A DNA stretch of 41,328 nt from IMG/VR virus record IMGVR_UViG_3300048556_000776, positions 1 to 41,328 of that record; one strand, written 5' to 3'. The stretch comes from a virus. Both the position numbers and the translations under genes were made by a program. A model generated the notes under the pieces. That model ran no database searches. It worked only from the letters and a program-made list of their open reading frames with translations, and was not told where the DNA came from. Shown here in pieces: positions 28,127 through 37,115 of this stretch (positions are counted from its first letter, which is position 1; each line of letters starts with the position of its first letter).

Positions 28127-29734
28127 ATGAAAGCTCCTTTTAAATATAAAACAACTTTTTCGCAGAGCTCGCTAGCTTCGCTTGAAATTGAGTCTGAAGA
28201 AGGTATCTCAACTGCTTCGCTAAAACCTCTTTTACCCCTCATCCCTGAAAATGTAAATCTTGAAAGAAATCTAGACTTGCTGGGTGTTGCTTTTAATGCT
28301 GCGGTTGCAAACAAATTTAATAATAATGGTGATGGAATTGAAACAGCGACAGCTGTAGCCATTAAAGATTATTTTATACACAAACCTGCGAACCTCGAGC
28401 ACAATAGAGAGAATATAGTAGGCCATATTGTAAATGCTGGATTATCTGAATACAATTCTCAGTCTGGTAACTTGCTTGATGAGAAGGAAGTCGCTGGAAC
28501 AAACGAGGCATTTAATATAGCTTTAGCGGCAGTAGTGTATAAAATAGCTAATCCTTCATTCGCTCAGTTGGTAGAAGATAGCGGAGACGAAGACTCGGAT
28601 AACTATCAAGTAGTTTCTGCTAGCTGGGAGCTTGGTTTTAATAAGTATTATATTGCATTAGGCAGTGATGACCTTAAGGAAGCTGAACTTATTACGGATG
28701 AAAACCAAATTAAAGAATTTTCACAATACTTGATTACTCAAGGAGGAGTAGGTAAAACTGAAGACGGAGTAAAAGTAAGCAGGTTGGTAATCGGAGATGT
28801 TTATCCTTTAGGAATTGGTTTTACCGCTAAACCAGCCGCCGATGTTAAAGGCGTCATTCATTATAACGATGATGACAAGGAAGAACAAAATAGCTTGGCA
28901 TCGTATCCAAAAACGGAAAAAATAGAAATTAATAAGACCTTTTTAAACCCTTTTTTACAAAAAGAATATAAAAAAATTTCCCAGAATAATAAAAAAGGGG
29001 TAATCTTACAAGATAACACAAAATTTAACATTATGGAATCACAAGAATTAATTCAAGAATTCAAATCTGCATTAGCCGAGCACAAGTTCGACAAGGAAGC
29101 AGTCGCTTCTATGACAGAAACATTCACTCAAGCTATCAAGCAAAAAGATGAAGAGTATTTGTCAAACGTCGAAGCAGCAAAAAATGCGGAGGCAGAATTA
29201 TTGAAGCAGCAAGAAGAGCTCAAGGCTTCTGTAGAAAAACTTCAAACCGAGCTTAAAGAAGCTCAGTCTGCAGTTGAATCTTTAGAAGCTGAGAAGACTC
29301 AAGAGCTTATCAAAGCTACCTTCAATGAAAGAATGGGTGCCCTTGATTCTGAGTACGATCTAGAAGACGAAGACAAAAAGATTGTTGCTTCAGAGTTGAA
29401 CGAACTTGACGTATCTGCTGAATCATTTGCTGATTATAAGGCTAAGTTCGAAAAAGTGTGGCAGCACAAAAATAAAGCTTTCATTGAAGAGCAAGCGAAA
29501 GCTTTTCAAGAAAAATTAAACGAAGCTGTTGAAGCTAAATTAAAAGAAGTTCAAACTAGTGAAGCGTCAGAAGTTGAATCAACTGAAGAAGTAACACCTG
29601 AAGAAGTTCTTGATAACGCCGAAGCTTCTAATGTAGAAATTTCAAATTCAAGCGAAACATTGTCTGAAGAGCCAGAAACTCTTACTGAGAGATTCCAAAA
29701 AGCTTTCAAAGACAACGTTGTTGTAAAATACTAA
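28127..29734 (+). CDS. Prohead protease fused to scaffold protein
   Basis: 535 residues from ATG 28127, preferred over ATG 28118 because of the motif spacing. Residues ~1-240 contain KPANLEHNRENIVGHIVNAG and, ~65 residues later, YQVVSASWELGF. The His and Ser of these segments fit the catalytic pair of phage prohead proteases. After ~300 the protein becomes a long, highly charged coiled coil, typical of scaffolds. An in-frame Met at 29033 (MESQELIQEFKSALAEHKFD) may give a separate scaffold. It should assemble and then cut the prohead core. Confidence 0.78.
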   Translation: MKAPFKYKTTFSQSSLASLEIESEEGISTASLKPLLPLIPENVNLERNLDLLGVAFNAAVANKFNNNGDGIETATAVAIKDYFIHKPANLEHNRENIVGHIVNAGLSEYNSQSGNLLDEKEVAGTNEAFNIALAAVVYKIANPSFAQLVEDSGDEDSDNYQVVSASWELGFNKYYIALGSDDLKEAELITDENQIKEFSQYLITQGGVGKTEDGVKVSRLVIGDVYPLGIGFTAKPAADVKGVIHYNDDDKEEQNSLASYPKTEKIEINKTFLNPFLQKEYKKISQNNKKGVILQDNTKFNIMESQELIQEFKSALAEHKFDKEAVASMTETFTQAIKQKDEEYLSNVEAAKNAEAELLKQQEELKASVEKLQTELKEAQSAVESLEAEKTQELIKATFNERMGALDSEYDLEDEDKKIVASELNELDVSAESFADYKAKFEKVWQHKNKAFIEEQAKAFQEKLNEAVEAKLKEVQTSEASEVESTEEVTPEEVLDNAEASNVEISNSSETLSEEPETLTERFQKAFKDNVVVKY

Positions 29735-29759
29735 AATTTATTAATTAAAGGAAATCAAA

Positions 29760-30386
29760 ATGGGACTAAGAATATTACCATTCAGACAGTACGACGAAAA
29801 CGATGTTATTAATCTTTTTGCTGCCAAAAGCGGTCAAGAAGTTGATAATCTCGATGATGCCCTAGGCACTGCAAAAGTGCATGGCGGAGTTTTCGTTCAA
29901 GTTGAAGTCGGAGACCTTAATAACGATCCAATTGAATATGGAGCTGATTCCTACTTGGGCAAGACTGATTACCCCCATATAGGTGCCAACCAATATCCAA
30001 CTGTTCCGCATAAGGTCGAACTCGCAGACGGATCCTCTAAAGCATTAGGGATCACTCTTAACCAAGTCGCTAAAGCTGACGAGAATGGAGAGAAGCTTCT
30101 CTATTATCCTCAAAAAGCTTTAGAAAATCACGCAGTGCTTCCTGGTCAAGCAGTACCTGTAGCTCGTAAGGGTATCTTTACTCTTCACGAATCTGCATTT
30201 GATGTTGCTGACTGGGGTACAGATGCCGCTATCGGAAATACGCTTGTCGTTACTAGTGACGGACAAGTTTCTGGACAGGCTGCTGCAGACGTTAGTGGTG
30301 TAGGAACCGTTCTCGCTACTGGATCTCGCTCAGAACCTCTTGGTTCTCTTAGCGGAAATTACGCAATTTGTGCAATTGATTGCTAA
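29760..30386 (+). CDS. Probable capsid decoration protein
   Basis: 208 residues with an AAAGGAA site before ATG. It lies between scaffold and major capsid genes, where decoration or head-stabilising proteins are usual. Its sequence is beta-rich with many Gly and Ala residues and ends AICAIDC. No catalytic motif. The call rests on position and composition. Confidence 0.55.
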   Translation: MGLRILPFRQYDENDVINLFAAKSGQEVDNLDDALGTAKVHGGVFVQVEVGDLNNDPIEYGADSYLGKTDYPHIGANQYPTVPHKVELADGSSKALGITLNQVAKADENGEKLLYYPQKALENHAVLPGQAVPVARKGIFTLHESAFDVADWGTDAAIGNTLVVTSDGQVSGQAAADVSGVGTVLATGSRSEPLGSLSGNYAICAIDC

Positions 30387-30407
30387 ACTAAAGGAGAAAT
30401 TACGAAA

Positions 30408-31520
30408 ATGAATATTACATTAAAAAGAACAGAAGAGCAAGTTGAACTCGTAAAAGCAATGGCTTCGAAAAATCGCGAAACCGCATATGAGGCTCAAGCA
30501 GCTCTAGCAGCTTTCTTGGCTCCAGTGTTGGCAGAAGTAATTAACAATGCTCCTACTTTGAGTAACTTGTTTCAAACTTTATCTTTCGATGCAGATGATA
30601 ATCCAAGTATTCCATTGGATCTTTACTATGACGTAGAGGATGAAGATTACATCCAGGTTTACAGCCAGTCTGTACCAGGTGGTCTTCCAACCAGTCAAGT
30701 ACAACCTAGCTTCAGCGAAATGAAGGTAACTACTTACAATCTTGATAGCGCAGTATCTTTCGACAAGAAATATGCAGCAAAATCTCGTCTTGATGTAGTT
30801 GGTAAAACCTTTACTCGCGTTGCTCAAGAGCTTTTGCTTAAGCAAGAGCGTACTTCGGCTAACTTGATCATGGGAGCTTTGAAAAAAGCCGAAACCAATG
30901 GTCAAAAACACGTTATTGACTGCTCTGTAGACAAAAGAGTTATGCTTGACGATTTTAATCGCCTTATGACTCTTGCTAAAAGAATCAACACTTCTTACAG
31001 TGGCGGAACCCCAACTGATCGCAGAAGTGGAGTTACAGACCTTATTTGTTCACCAGAAGTAGTACAAGAGCTTCGCTCCTTGGCCTACAACCCAGTGAAC
31101 ACAAAAAATGCAGCTGGAACTGATGCTGTTGCAGGTAATCCTCCGATTGCTGCTACTGACGATATGCGTGAAAGCATTTATAACAATGCTGGAATTCCTG
31201 AGTTCTATGGCGTTTCCATTATGGAAATCAATGAGCTTGGTGATGGTCAAAAGTACAACAAGATCTATAGCACAATTTCTGGTTCAGCTTTAAGCAGTGG
31301 CGAAGAAATTATTCTTGGTCTTGATCGTAGCCGTGACTCTCTCATGAGAGTTCTTTCTCGCGACTCTGAGAGTGGCGCTGAAATGAGCCTTGTCGCAGAT
31401 GATCAGTACAGTGTTCGTCAGCAAAAAATCGGATACTATGGATCCCTTGAAGAAGGACGCGTCATCCTTGATGATCGTGCTCTTTACGGATTGGTCGCTT
31501 CAGGCCTTACTGGAATTTAA
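30408..31520 (+). CDS. Major capsid protein
   Basis: 370 residues with a strong AAGGAGA site. The helical N-terminal arm, the central KVTTYNLDSAVSFDKKYAAK and the segments LICSPEVVQELRSLAYNP and DDQYSVRQQKIGYYGSL fit an HK97-fold major capsid protein, as do the size and place. Codon use is richer in G and C than in most genes here, as expected for the most abundant virion protein. A strong terminator follows. Confidence 0.88.
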   Translation: MNITLKRTEEQVELVKAMASKNRETAYEAQAALAAFLAPVLAEVINNAPTLSNLFQTLSFDADDNPSIPLDLYYDVEDEDYIQVYSQSVPGGLPTSQVQPSFSEMKVTTYNLDSAVSFDKKYAAKSRLDVVGKTFTRVAQELLLKQERTSANLIMGALKKAETNGQKHVIDCSVDKRVMLDDFNRLMTLAKRINTSYSGGTPTDRRSGVTDLICSPEVVQELRSLAYNPVNTKNAAGTDAVAGNPPIAATDDMRESIYNNAGIPEFYGVSIMEINELGDGQKYNKIYSTISGSALSSGEEIILGLDRSRDSLMRVLSRDSESGAEMSLVADDQYSVRQQKIGYYGSLEEGRVILDDRALYGLVASGLTGI

Positions 31521-31548
31521 TTCCCCAAAACTTAACCCTTAACCAAAG

Positions 31549-31574
31549 AAGCTCGCTACGGCGAGCTTTTTTGT
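31549..31574 (+). terminator. Terminator after the major capsid gene
   Basis: AAGCTCGC, loop TACG, GCGAGCTT, then TTTTG. It separates capsid from connector genes. Confidence 0.9.
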
Positions 31575-31635
31575 TTTCTATTAAACTTGAAAAAAGTGTA
31601 TATTCATTGTATAATAAAAAGGAAAGGTAAAAGGT

Positions 31636-32067
31636 ATGAAAAAAACAAACACAAAGAAGAGTTCGCCAAAAGCTCAGTCAAAAGCTTCTAAGAAGCCTAA
31701 GAAAAATTTGATCGAAGAATTACAATCTATGGAACAAACTACAGGTAAAGAATACATTCAGAAAACTAAAGAGCTTGAAGACATTCTTGGAGTAAAAGAA
31801 GTTAATCCATTCAAAACAGCAAATGCAAGCGTATTCCAAGAAAACTTGTCAGAAATGACTCTTGTAGATATGCAGTCATTAGCAGTAAGAGTCGGCGTAA
31901 TGCCTTCAGCTAATCGCACTAATTTAAAAAAGAGATTAATGAAGGAGTTTGAGCACAGAAATAAATCTAGAACAATTATCGGAGGAGCTGATTCTAGGCA
32001 GGTTGGGCTTAACACAAACAGCCCTGACTTTAAGGAAGTATCTAAAATATTAAGAGAGGGAATGTAA
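31636..32067 (+). CDS. SAP/Rho_N-like small virion or connector protein
   Basis: 143 residues. A Lys/Ser-rich N-terminal tail, then EVNPFKTANASVFQENLSEM and MTLVDMQSLAVRVGVMPSAN followed by RTNLKKRLMKEF. The last part resembles a SAP or Rho-N helix-extended-helix DNA-binding unit. It lies after the capsid gene, so it may bind DNA at the head-tail joint. Preceded by AAAGGTAAAAGG. Confidence 0.55.
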   Translation: MKKTNTKKSSPKAQSKASKKPKKNLIEELQSMEQTTGKEYIQKTKELEDILGVKEVNPFKTANASVFQENLSEMTLVDMQSLAVRVGVMPSANRTNLKKRLMKEFEHRNKSRTIIGGADSRQVGLNTNSPDFKEVSKILREGM

Positions 32068-32068
32068 A

Positions 32069-32533
32069 TTGAGTAATATAGGAGATTTAGCTCAGGAAAT
32101 ATTTGATCATGAATTTGATTCAGACACAGAAGTTGCTACAGTATCTTCTATTTCTGGATGGTTAGACTCTCATATAGGCAATCTTAATACTATGATACAT
32201 ACATCCTTTGATGTTGTCAATGGTGTTATTGAGCCTGAAGCTGACTTCAAAAATGAAGAAAAAGCTATATATCGAGCGATGTACCTAAAAAACTTCAACT
32301 CATCAATGTCTCGAAAAACTCTGCAGGGAGCCACTAAATCAAGCGACTTTATACAAATACGTGACTCCGATGGCTCGATGATCGTAAGACCCAATAAGAA
32401 CACTGCAGCGGGCGCATACAGATCTTTAGCTAGCGGTTATGATCAAGAACTAAAAGAATTGGTTTCTGCATACCTTTCTTTTGAAAGCAAGCCAATACAA
32501 GTTGCAGGAAACGACGCTCCATCAAGCCAATAA
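32069..32533 (+). CDS. Possible head-completion or neck protein
   Basis: 154 residues starting with TTG one base after the previous stop. It is helical and acidic, with ISGWLDSHIGNLNTMIH near the start and AAGAYRSLASGYDQELKELV near the end. Length, place and helical character fit a connector protein. No direct family match is claimed. Confidence 0.5.
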   Translation: MSNIGDLAQEIFDHEFDSDTEVATVSSISGWLDSHIGNLNTMIHTSFDVVNGVIEPEADFKNEEKAIYRAMYLKNFNSSMSRKTLQGATKSSDFIQIRDSDGSMIVRPNKNTAAGAYRSLASGYDQELKELVSAYLSFESKPIQVAGNDAPSSQ

Positions 32534-32540
32534 GTGTAAT
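32534..32540 (+). promoter_or_regulatory. Late motif GTGTAAT, 7 bp before GTG start
   Basis: GTGTAAT, 7 bp, GTG 32548. It starts right after the previous stop codon. Confidence 0.65.
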
Positions 32541-32547
32541 TTAGAAT

Positions 32548-34014
32548 GTGGACAGAACATACAACACTAGCTTACAAGGCCTTACAACTACTTGGCCACA
32601 AAGAAACGGTCAATACTTAGCTCCTGATTACGGTTATTCTGCTTCGTATGAAGGAGCTATCCGAATGTTTAGTTACGGAGATGGTTTTTATGCAATTTCG
32701 CCTAAAGGTGTAAATAATATAACGTTTTCTCTATCTTTAAATTATAGTAATTTGCACGATAGTGAAGCTAGGCAAATTATAGATTTTTTAGAGACTTCTA
32801 AGGGCCTTGATTTTCCCTTTGTTCCTCCAGACCCATTTTGCAAAAGAAATATATTTAGATGCGTAGGATTCTCTCATACTTTTAATAAAGAGAATTTAAA
32901 TAATATATCTATCAATTTAAAAACAAACAAGCAGAGCTCTTTAAATATAGAGTCCGCTGTCCCTGGTTCGTCAGAAACGTTATTGAACGCTCCTCGAGCT
33001 ACAGAATCACATACTATGTATTTATCAATTAATTCTGATAGTGTGTCGAACTTTTTACCATCAAATAGTGCAGAACATTATAAAAATTATTCTGATTATT
33101 GTAAAATAGGCTATAAAGAATACTTGAGAAGTATATTCACTAGAGAAGAGATGTTAAAGGTTTTGAATAATGATTTTACTGATGGTATTTTAAGTCTTCC
33201 CTGGTATACAATGGGGCTTATAGAAAGAGCTGCTTTAGACACTTATGGGATGCCTGATAGTACCAACGATGTCAGATCAATACATCCTGGTTATTATGAT
33301 CCTCCTAGCTCAACTGATAATAACTCTAAGCCTTTTGAAATCAGAGTTGTTCCTTGGACGCAACCTTTTGGGTATCATACGCCTGATGACACTCTTTACG
33401 CTACCTCGATATACGTAATCAATGGGCTAAACTATCTTTCGCAGTGGGCCTACCCTAAGGATATAGTAGTATTTAAGCCTGATTATGAAGCGCAGACTTT
33501 TGATAAATATTATTATTGCAAGAAAAGTCATTTTGCAAGGCCGCTACAGAGCGCTTTCAATTCTTGGCTAGACGGATCAAGTTTAGATACTGGCAGTGGT
33601 ACATGGGTAGATGATCACAGAATTCCAGGTAGTACCGATGAAAGACATTGGACTAAAAACTTTTTTTGGGAACCTAGTTACGCCTCTACAATTTCTCAAC
33701 AATCAAGAATACTAAGTAAGGTTTATGATGGAGAAAAAGTCGAGGTTCTATCTGACGGAAGAAATACAAACCCGCTAGTATTCGATGTTCAGTTTAATAA
33801 CAGAGACGATAGAGAAGCTTATGCAATTTTACATTTTCTCGAAAATAGAAAAGGTTATGTCCGCTTTAAATGGGATTCTGTACCAGAAATTTATGATGTC
33901 GCAGATAGATACTTTCTATGCAATGCTTGGAGTTTTTCTAAAAGATATATAGACAATAACTCTATCAAGGCTACTTTTATTGAAGACGCGCTTGGGGCTG
34001 ATTTAGGTTATTAA
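32548..34014 (+). CDS. Tail protein with duplicated gpM-like domain
   Basis: 488 residues from GTG. Two segments match each other: FSLSLNYSNLHDSEARQIIDFLE (near 65) and FDVQFNNRDDREAYAILHFLE (near 420). Each is followed by GxxxFxF or GYVRFKW and later FSHTFNK or WSFSKRY. This is the pattern of small tail-tip proteins such as lambda gpM. The middle contains unrelated sequence. A tail-tip or baseplate role is likely. Its stop overlaps that of the opposite gene. Confidence 0.55.
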   Translation: MDRTYNTSLQGLTTTWPQRNGQYLAPDYGYSASYEGAIRMFSYGDGFYAISPKGVNNITFSLSLNYSNLHDSEARQIIDFLETSKGLDFPFVPPDPFCKRNIFRCVGFSHTFNKENLNNISINLKTNKQSSLNIESAVPGSSETLLNAPRATESHTMYLSINSDSVSNFLPSNSAEHYKNYSDYCKIGYKEYLRSIFTREEMLKVLNNDFTDGILSLPWYTMGLIERAALDTYGMPDSTNDVRSIHPGYYDPPSSTDNNSKPFEIRVVPWTQPFGYHTPDDTLYATSIYVINGLNYLSQWAYPKDIVVFKPDYEAQTFDKYYYCKKSHFARPLQSAFNSWLDGSSLDTGSGTWVDDHRIPGSTDERHWTKNFFWEPSYASTISQQSRILSKVYDGEKVEVLSDGRNTNPLVFDVQFNNRDDREAYAILHFLENRKGYVRFKWDSVPEIYDVADRYFLCNAWSFSKRYIDNNSIKATFIEDALGADLGY

Positions 34015-34982
34015 CGAACAGATTCTTTGATTGTCACAGTACCTTCCATAAAGCCATTCTGGCTAATGGATATTTCTTGGGTATCTATTTGACCAGCAAT
34101 TGTTAATACTCGATTAATTTCTTGCCCAGGTTGATTCTCTGCACCAATTGCTTTTAATAAAATGCTAATTGTGGCATTTCTTTTATCATGACCCTTAAAG
34201 TCAATAACCTTCCCAATATCTTCGCCTTGAACAGTAACCTCTCTATTTATGTTACCGAGATTAACTTCTACGGGATGTTTTTTGCCTACTACATAAATAG
34301 GTATTCTCTCATACGATTCTGTCCAGCTAATAGACACTGGGTGCTCAATTCCAATGGTTGCTCGATTATAACCATTTAATTCAGTCGTAACGTGATTCTG
34401 AGTGTTTAGTGGAGTTATGCTTATATCTGGTTCAGCAGGAGGAACTGCAGGGGTAAATGTACCCCCCTCTAACTCATCTGGATTAGTTGTGCCTATATTT
34501 CTGTAATCATCATTCACGCTAGCTGTTGAGCTGCCATCTCTGTCTGATGTCATTTTATAAATAGAGAAATCAGCGCTTATACTTGCTGGTTTATAAGGCT
34601 CTAATGTTAAATTAAAAGAATTAAGATATGTTTGCCCAAAATTAAAACCCGCCAACCTTCCGTACAACTCATCCGCTTCCCCAGTTTTACTTATAATTTG
34701 ATCGCTATTACCGTTTAAATAAAAATCTGTATTTAAGCTCGCAGTGAGTGGAGCGTCAGGGAAATATCTATGCAGTTGAGATTGTCCTAAAGTCCTCATT
34801 GGAGGAACTGAGGCTGATACTTGTAGGCCAGCGCTTGTTGAATAAATATAATCGTTTGCGCTTGCATTAACTGGATAGTCTGGATAGTCTGCAGCGTTAG
34901 CTCTAGAGTGATAGCTCGTGCCAACCGCTCCTATATAAAGCGGTGTTTCTGTATATCTATAGAAACTTCTTTGGTTACTCAT
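34011..34982 (-). CDS. Probable tail tube or major tail protein
   Basis: 323 residues. The C-terminal half, with IDFKGHDKRNATISILLKAI and VLTIAGQIDTQEISISQNG then FMEGTVTIKESVR, has the strand pattern of tail tube proteins. It is repetitive beta structure with no enzyme motif. It has its own late promoter and converges on the plus-strand tail gene. Confidence 0.5.
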   Translation of the reverse strand: MSNQRSFYRYTETPLYIGAVGTSYHSRANAADYPDYPVNASANDYIYSTSAGLQVSASVPPMRTLGQSQLHRYFPDAPLTASLNTDFYLNGNSDQIISKTGEADELYGRLAGFNFGQTYLNSFNLTLEPYKPASISADFSIYKMTSDRDGSSTASVNDDYRNIGTTNPDELEGGTFTPAVPPAEPDISITPLNTQNHVTTELNGYNRATIGIEHPVSISWTESYERIPIYVVGKKHPVEVNLGNINREVTVQGEDIGKVIDFKGHDKRNATISILLKAIGAENQPGQEINRVLTIAGQIDTQEISISQNGFMEGTVTIKESVR

Positions 34983-34989
34983 ATTCTAT

Positions 34990-34996
34990 ATTACAC
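34990..34996 (-). promoter_or_regulatory. Late motif GTGTAAT, 7 bp before ATG
   Basis: Minus strand: GTGTAAT, 7 bp (ATAGAAT), ATG 34982. It overlaps the last base of the upstream gene's stop. Confidence 0.68.
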
Positions 34997-35502
34997 TAAA
35001 TTACCTTGGCTACCACCTTTATTTGTTGAGTATTCCAATTTTTCCAACCCCAATTCCCGTTAGCCTCAAGTTTTATAACACCATACGAAGGAAGTTGAAC
35101 CGTAACTGTATTCGCTTCTATGCCTTGTATTTGTGCGCCCCAAAATTGCGCCCCCAAGGAAGTGGGGGGATTAGTCGGTTGTAAATCTACTCTTACAGAG
35201 TTTCCACCGCCATCTGTATCTCTGGCGAACAACGAAAATATAAGATCGTCAGTGCCTAAGTTATGGGTAAAAGATAGGGTGGCGTTATTAGCTACAAAAG
35301 TAAGACCAGCATAGTTAACCCATCCGCTGCTCCAGCCTGCTGAGTTTGATGAGTTTGATGAGTTCGATGATACATATGTGAGCAAGTCTGAAATTTTTAC
35401 ATTCTGAGTAGTCCCGTCTGCCTTAGCTACTAACAACAAATCATTTTCACCTATTGAAGATGTTGTATTTAAATCCCTTACTTTTATACTTTCGATTGAC
35501 AT
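34996..35502 (-). CDS. Short tail fibre protein
   Basis: 168 residues. The N-terminal IKVRDLNTTSSIGENDLLLV and VKISDLLTYVS are the anchor pattern shared by neighbouring fibre genes. A Ser/Asn linker is followed by a small beta domain with FTHNLGTDDLIFSLFAR, as in bacterial and phage fibre tips. It overlaps the upstream gene by 19 bp. Confidence 0.6.
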   Translation of the reverse strand: MSIESIKVRDLNTTSSIGENDLLLVAKADGTTQNVKISDLLTYVSSNSSNSSNSAGWSSGWVNYAGLTFVANNATLSFTHNLGTDDLIFSLFARDTDGGGNSVRVDLQPTNPPTSLGAQFWGAQIQGIEANTVTVQLPSYGVIKLEANGNWGWKNWNTQQIKVVAKVI

Positions 35503-36869
35503 ATCTTTTCTAATTCTTTAATTCTTTTTTCTTGATCTTTTACACACTCTATCAGTAATGGTATTATACTATTATATTTTACACTTTTAAAGCCATTTTC
35601 TTTATCTTTTACGGCTTCTGGCAAAACAAGCTCTACTTCTTGAGCAAGCACACCGTAATCTTTACCAGAATATTTTGGCTGCATTTCTTCTTTCCAGTCA
35701 AAAGATATTCCATTTATTTGTTTTATTTTATTTATCGGACTATCTATTGTTTGGATGTTTTCCTTAAGTCTTTGGTCAGAGGCGCTATAGTATGCAACAA
35801 CATCATTATAACAGAGCAGGTCTCCACTGGCGTCAATTTCTACACTCTTACTTCCTGATGTATAAAAACATATACTATCTAAATCTGAACTTTCTTCTGT
35901 TGTTATATAAGTATCATTGTCTGCATCGGATATTCCTGTTAATAAGTCTGTGGTTGCGAAATCTCCCGTTTGACCCGTAGTGACAAACACACCAGTTTCT
36001 CCAGTAGTTACAAAATCTCCCGTTTGACCTGTAGTGACGAAAACGCCAGTTTCTCCAGTACTTACAAAATCTCCTATTTCTATTCCAGTTAATACGGGAA
36101 CACCGCTAATCGTGAGTTCTTGGCTGAAGCCTCCTATTTGTCCTGTTGTGGTGCCAAAAATTCCACTAGTTCCTTTAAGATTATACCCACTAATATCGCC
36201 TGTGGTGGAGATATCAGTCACAGATTCTACAAACATTTCTCCTGTAACATAAAGATTTCCTCCAATAGCTAAATCTCCAGTAACTCTAAAATCATGAAAA
36301 AATCCACTGGCACCACTCAATTGTTCTTCTGAATATATTAAATTAGAGCTTCCTGTGAATGATGAGCCGCTTTTGTATTGAATTGAGAAGTCGGGCCCAC
36401 TAACGGTTGTCGTGGAGTTAGAAAATGGAGACCATGCGTTATTGACGTAACCTTCAAATTGACCAAGTTCTGTATTGTATCTCATTAAGCCATTTGTTGG
36501 AGTTGGTCTTTGGGCGGATGATCCTGCGGGGAATTTAATCCCATCAGATGTAAAGATTCCTAATCCGTAATTTATCGGAGCAGAAAGATTTAATGGATTT
36601 ATATTAATCCCTGATTTATTTACAATTGCAGGAGTAAGTCCGTCGCAAGTTATCGAAGCAGTATTATCTCCAGTGTGAACGCTAAATTTGGTGTCGCCAT
36701 CTAGATCTTCTATCTCTATATATTTTTTTAATTTATTTATAGATATTTTTGAAGTCCGTGCGGCGTTAGAGGTTTCAGCGCCTGATTCAGTTATGACTAA
36801 AAAATCAGTTGATTCATTTGTGAAATCATCTGAAAATGTAGGTAAACCTCTTATTTTAACATTAGCCAT
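35484..36869 (-). CDS. Tail fibre/spike with S74 chaperone domain
   Basis: 461 residues. N-terminal anchor VKIRGLPTFSDDFTNESTDF; a middle part with repeated TGxTGxFVTTGETGVFVTTG units (18 residues, ~2.5 copies); then the C-terminal S74 domain: SASDQRLKENIQTIDSPINK, DYGVLAQEVELVLPEAVKD and a coiled-coil end. The S74 domain trimerises the fibre and then cuts itself off at the SxxRLKxNI-type site. It therefore probably binds the host surface. Confidence 0.85.
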   Translation of the reverse strand: MANVKIRGLPTFSDDFTNESTDFLVITESGAETSNAARTSKISINKLKKYIEIEDLDGDTKFSVHTGDNTASITCDGLTPAIVNKSGININPLNLSAPINYGLGIFTSDGIKFPAGSSAQRPTPTNGLMRYNTELGQFEGYVNNAWSPFSNSTTTVSGPDFSIQYKSGSSFTGSSNLIYSEEQLSGASGFFHDFRVTGDLAIGGNLYVTGEMFVESVTDISTTGDISGYNLKGTSGIFGTTTGQIGGFSQELTISGVPVLTGIEIGDFVSTGETGVFVTTGQTGDFVTTGETGVFVTTGQTGDFATTDLLTGISDADNDTYITTEESSDLDSICFYTSGSKSVEIDASGDLLCYNDVVAYYSASDQRLKENIQTIDSPINKIKQINGISFDWKEEMQPKYSGKDYGVLAQEVELVLPEAVKDKENGFKSVKYNSIIPLLIECVKDQEKRIKELEKICQSKV

Positions 36870-36880
36870 ATATAGTATAT

Positions 36881-36887
36881 ATTACAC
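36881..36887 (-). promoter_or_regulatory. Late motif GTGTAAT, 11 bp before ATG
   Basis: Minus strand: GTGTAAT, 11 bp, ATG 36869. The spacing is longer than at most sites. Confidence 0.5.
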
Positions 36888-37115
36888 TTTTACAATTGAT
36901 CCATTTTTATAATAAAGTTTTTCTTTATCATCGCTTTTATTTCGTATAATATTTTCTACATTAATATATTCAGAATCATCTACCACTATAACTTTTATTT
37001 CATCTTTATTGTGTGATTTATCTATATATTGTATGGCATCTAATCTTGGCTTTTTTGATTCAGCTGGAAATGCAAAAATAATTTGATCATTTTTGTTTAT
37101 GAATAAATGTATCAT
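36882..37115 (-). CDS. Small hypothetical protein, possible fibre chaperone
   Basis: 77 residues: MIHLFINKNDQIIFAFPAES, then a charged strand/helix region. ATGA overlap with the glycine-rich adhesin gene. Small proteins after fibre genes often help folding; that role is inferred from place only. Confidence 0.5.
   Translation of the reverse strand: MIHLFINKNDQIIFAFPAESKKPRLDAIQYIDKSHNKDEIKVIVVDDSEYINVENIIRNKSDDKEKLYYKNGSIVKV

Noticed and set aside
28000-28362. 120-codon minus-strand frame at the portal/protease junction
   Set aside because: Antisense to two strong genes and across a late promoter; no start signals of its own.
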